A DNA stretch of 43,066 nucleotides from Candidatus Solibacter usitatus (GTDB taxonomy: Bacteria; Acidobacteriota; Terriglobia; Bryobacterales; Bryobacteraceae), in NCBI GenBank assembly GCA_016191645.1, contig JACPVQ010000016.1:1-43066 (forward strand), given 5' to 3'. Under the pieces are notes generated by a model, which saw only the letters and a program-made list of their open reading frames with translations, had not been told where the DNA came from and searched no databases. A program made the translations under genes and the position numbers. Shown here one piece after another: positions 41,861 through 43,066 of this stretch (positions are counted from its first letter, which is position 1; each line of letters starts with the position of its first letter).

Positions 41861-42717
41861 CGCGATTGGTAAATGAACTTGATCAGAACGCCTCCCGCGA
41901 AATCGATTTTCGCCGTTACTCCGGCCACATCGTAAACGGCTGTGGTCACCGCAATGGTGCCTTCCATTCGATCGGTGATGTCGATCGGTGTGCCGAGCGC
42001 TGCGTCCACGGCCGCTCGCGTCATTCCCTTCACCAGCAAGGGCAATGTGCGCAGCGGAGTTGCCGCTGCTGCGGGCGCCTGACCCTGGCTGAAGTCCACC
42101 CAGCGGGAGAGGGCGTCGGTTAAGCCCTCCGGCGTGAAGATGTTGCCAGGATTCTTTGGATCGAATCTGATATTGAACCTGGACCCGCCCGACAGACGCT
42201 TTTGTTCGATGCGGGCCTTGGCGATCTGATCCGTCTGTTCGGCCGTGGCCCTGTTTCGGGCATTTGCCCGCTCGCGATCACGACGCATGGAGTCGAGCTG
42301 GCGTTCGATGTCACGTCTCCGCGAGCCGCTCGCGTCGCGAAGATCTTTTTCAAGTTCCTCCTCGCGCCTGCTCTTGCTCACCAGGAGCGGGGTTGTCCTG
42401 GTGAACCCCTCGTCCCCGAATGTTCCGTACCCACCTCCGCCAAGGTGAAATTCGATAATCGATTCCTTCACCACCAGCTTCGTTACCAGGATCCTGTCTC
42501 CCTGATTCACCCCAATTCCGTTGCGTTTCAACCGGTCCTGGTAGGTTCCCAGGTCGAGAGGATTCGGTCTCTGCAAATAGAGATCGACGCCGTCCTTTGT
42601 GGCAGGCATGTCCATCTTGACCATCACCTGCCGGCCTTCAAACGATTCCCGGAGCGCACCGGGATTTTGCGCCTTGAGAACTACCGCCATTCCGGCGGCG
42701 AGGATGAGTCTCCGCAT
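41857..42717 (-). CDS. Secreted protein of unknown function
   Basis: The 286-residue protein has a signal peptide (MRRLILAAGMAVVLKAQ). It contains a beta-rich N-terminal part (GRQVMVKMDMPATKDGVDLYLQ, GDRILVTKLVVKESIIEFHLGGGG) and a charged coiled-coil linker (SRREEELEKDLRDASGSRRRDIE). The C-terminal domain resembles an SmpA/BamE-like fold (LLVKGMTRAAVDAALG, then KIDFAGGVLIKFIYQ). I recognise the layout from other Acidobacteriota hypothetical proteins but not a named family. ATG 42723 is an alternative start; 42717 is preferred because TACTCT lies 6 nt before it. It is co-translated with the OPT transporter. Confidence 0.75.
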   Translation of the reverse strand: MRRLILAAGMAVVLKAQNPGALRESFEGRQVMVKMDMPATKDGVDLYLQRPNPLDLGTYQDRLKRNGIGVNQGDRILVTKLVVKESIIEFHLGGGGYGTFGDEGFTRTTPLLVSKSRREEELEKDLRDASGSRRRDIERQLDSMRRDRERANARNRATAEQTDQIAKARIEQKRLSGGSRFNIRFDPKNPGNIFTPEGLTDALSRWVDFSQGQAPAAAATPLRTLPLLVKGMTRAAVDAALGTPIDITDRMEGTIAVTTAVYDVAGVTAKIDFAGGVLIKFIYQSR

Positions 42718-42754
42718 CTCCATAGAGTACCAGCGAAATCCGTGTGTCAGCGTC

Positions 42755-42760
42755 TATACT
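42755..42760 (+). promoter_or_regulatory. -10-like box close to start 42767
   Basis: TATACT, a near-consensus -10, lies 6 nt before ATG 42767, so the transcript would begin at the start codon. Confidence 0.4.
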
Positions 42761-42766
42761 TGCAGA

Positions 42767-43066
42767 ATGCTTCGAGGCCCCGATTCCCCGGAACTTTTTT
42801 CAGACGAAACCCTGCGGTCATTCATCGCCAGGTTCGAGACCGGCTTGATTCCGGGCGCGGAATGGACACACGCTTCGCACGTCGCCATGGCTGGTGCGTA
42901 CTTATTGAGAATGCCCGCCGCGGACGCTTTGGAATTGGTCCGCAAAGGCATTCTGAATCTGAACGCACAGAATAAGGTACAGGAAACGATTCTGCGCGGC
43001 TATCATGAGTCCATTACAAGGGTGTGGTTGGCCACCTGCGACGCTTTCCTTCAGGAATCCGGCCTG
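42767..43066 (+). CDS. Conserved hypothetical protein, cut by the window end
   Basis: A frame with no stop runs for 100 codons from ATG 42767 to the last base. The protein begins MLRGPDSPELFSDETLRSFI and continues with GAEWTHASHVAMAGAYLLRM and GYHESITRVWL. The WTHxxHVxxAxxYL and GYHExxTRxWL patterns recall a family of small helical bacterial proteins of unknown function. The rest of the gene lies outside the window. It diverges from the secreted-protein/OPT pair with about 49 bp between the starts, and its promoter box is close to the ATG. Confidence 0.8.
   Translation, partial: MLRGPDSPELFSDETLRSFIARFETGLIPGAEWTHASHVAMAGAYLLRMPAADALELVRKGILNLNAQNKVQETILRGYHESITRVWLATCDAFLQESGL

Noticed and set aside
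1-43066. tRNA, rRNA, riboswitch or prophage genes
   Set aside because: I found no cloverleaf, no conserved rRNA segment, no recognisable riboswitch core and no integrase or phage structural gene by reading. A covariance-model search was not possible here.

Overview
The window is about 43 kb of high-GC, gene-dense bacterial chromosome. It most resembles the Acidobacteriota, probably the Bryobacterales/Solibacteraceae group. The pointers are two proteins of the VWFA-related Acidobacterial family, an Oar-like TonB-dependent receptor with a carboxypeptidase-regulatory N-terminus, two DUF1549/DUF1553 + DUF1501 pairs, and several secreted proteins of a kind seen mainly in this phylum. The assignment comes from protein content only. 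I see no rRNA, tRNA, CRISPR array, IS element or prophage gene.

Layout. (1) 2-340: small DUF5615 PIN-like protein. (2) 324-12751, all on the minus strand: a run of six genes read from right to left, namely a zinc-ribbon/membrane/LamG-like protein, a TPR protein, an Oar-type outer-membrane receptor, and a complete tripartite efflux pump (TolC-like, RND, membrane-fusion protein). (3) 12923-17815: a uronate-glycan group with a CE15-type esterase, an enolase-superfamily sugar-acid dehydratase, a GH88 unsaturated glucuronyl hydrolase and a secreted protein of unknown function. (4) 17859-24024: a CDGSH iron-sulfur protein, a DUF1501 + cytochrome/DUF1549/DUF1553 pair, and a PhoD-like phosphatase. 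(5) 24219-27938: an SMP-30-like protein, a Nudix hydrolase and MutS2, closely packed. (6) 28056-30159, minus: two VWFA-related proteins and a small conserved-looking protein. (7) 30252-32076: Rieske protein, cytochrome b and cytochrome c of a bc-type complex, visibly damaged. (8) 32073-33105: a secreted two-cupin protein broken by an exact 97-bp tandem duplication. (9) 33143-39746: a MerR regulator, then a second DUF1549/DUF1553 + DUF1501 pair with a large secreted Ig-like protein. (10) 39887-42717, minus: an OPT transporter and a secreted protein. (11) 42767 to the end: a partial conserved gene.

The most notable non-coding structures are three intergenic arrays of short perfect palindromes (24054-24206, 27940-28028, 39752-39886). 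In each array the palindromes in the left half carry the reverse-complement centre of those in the right half, so the array is itself mirror-symmetric. Between the first and third arrays the stems differ by paired, compensating changes. Two of the three fill gaps between converging genes.

Other points of interest: many transcription-unit heads have a -10-like box only 6-10 nt before the start codon, suggesting leaderless or nearly leaderless mRNAs; the cytochrome b gene is cut at its conserved YTPRP motif and joined to a cytochrome c remnant through 52 bp of about 21% GC; and the Nudix gene has no ATG/GTG/TTG where its conserved N-terminus begins, only an ATT overlapping the upstream stop codon. 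No intergenic stretch exceeds 300 bp.
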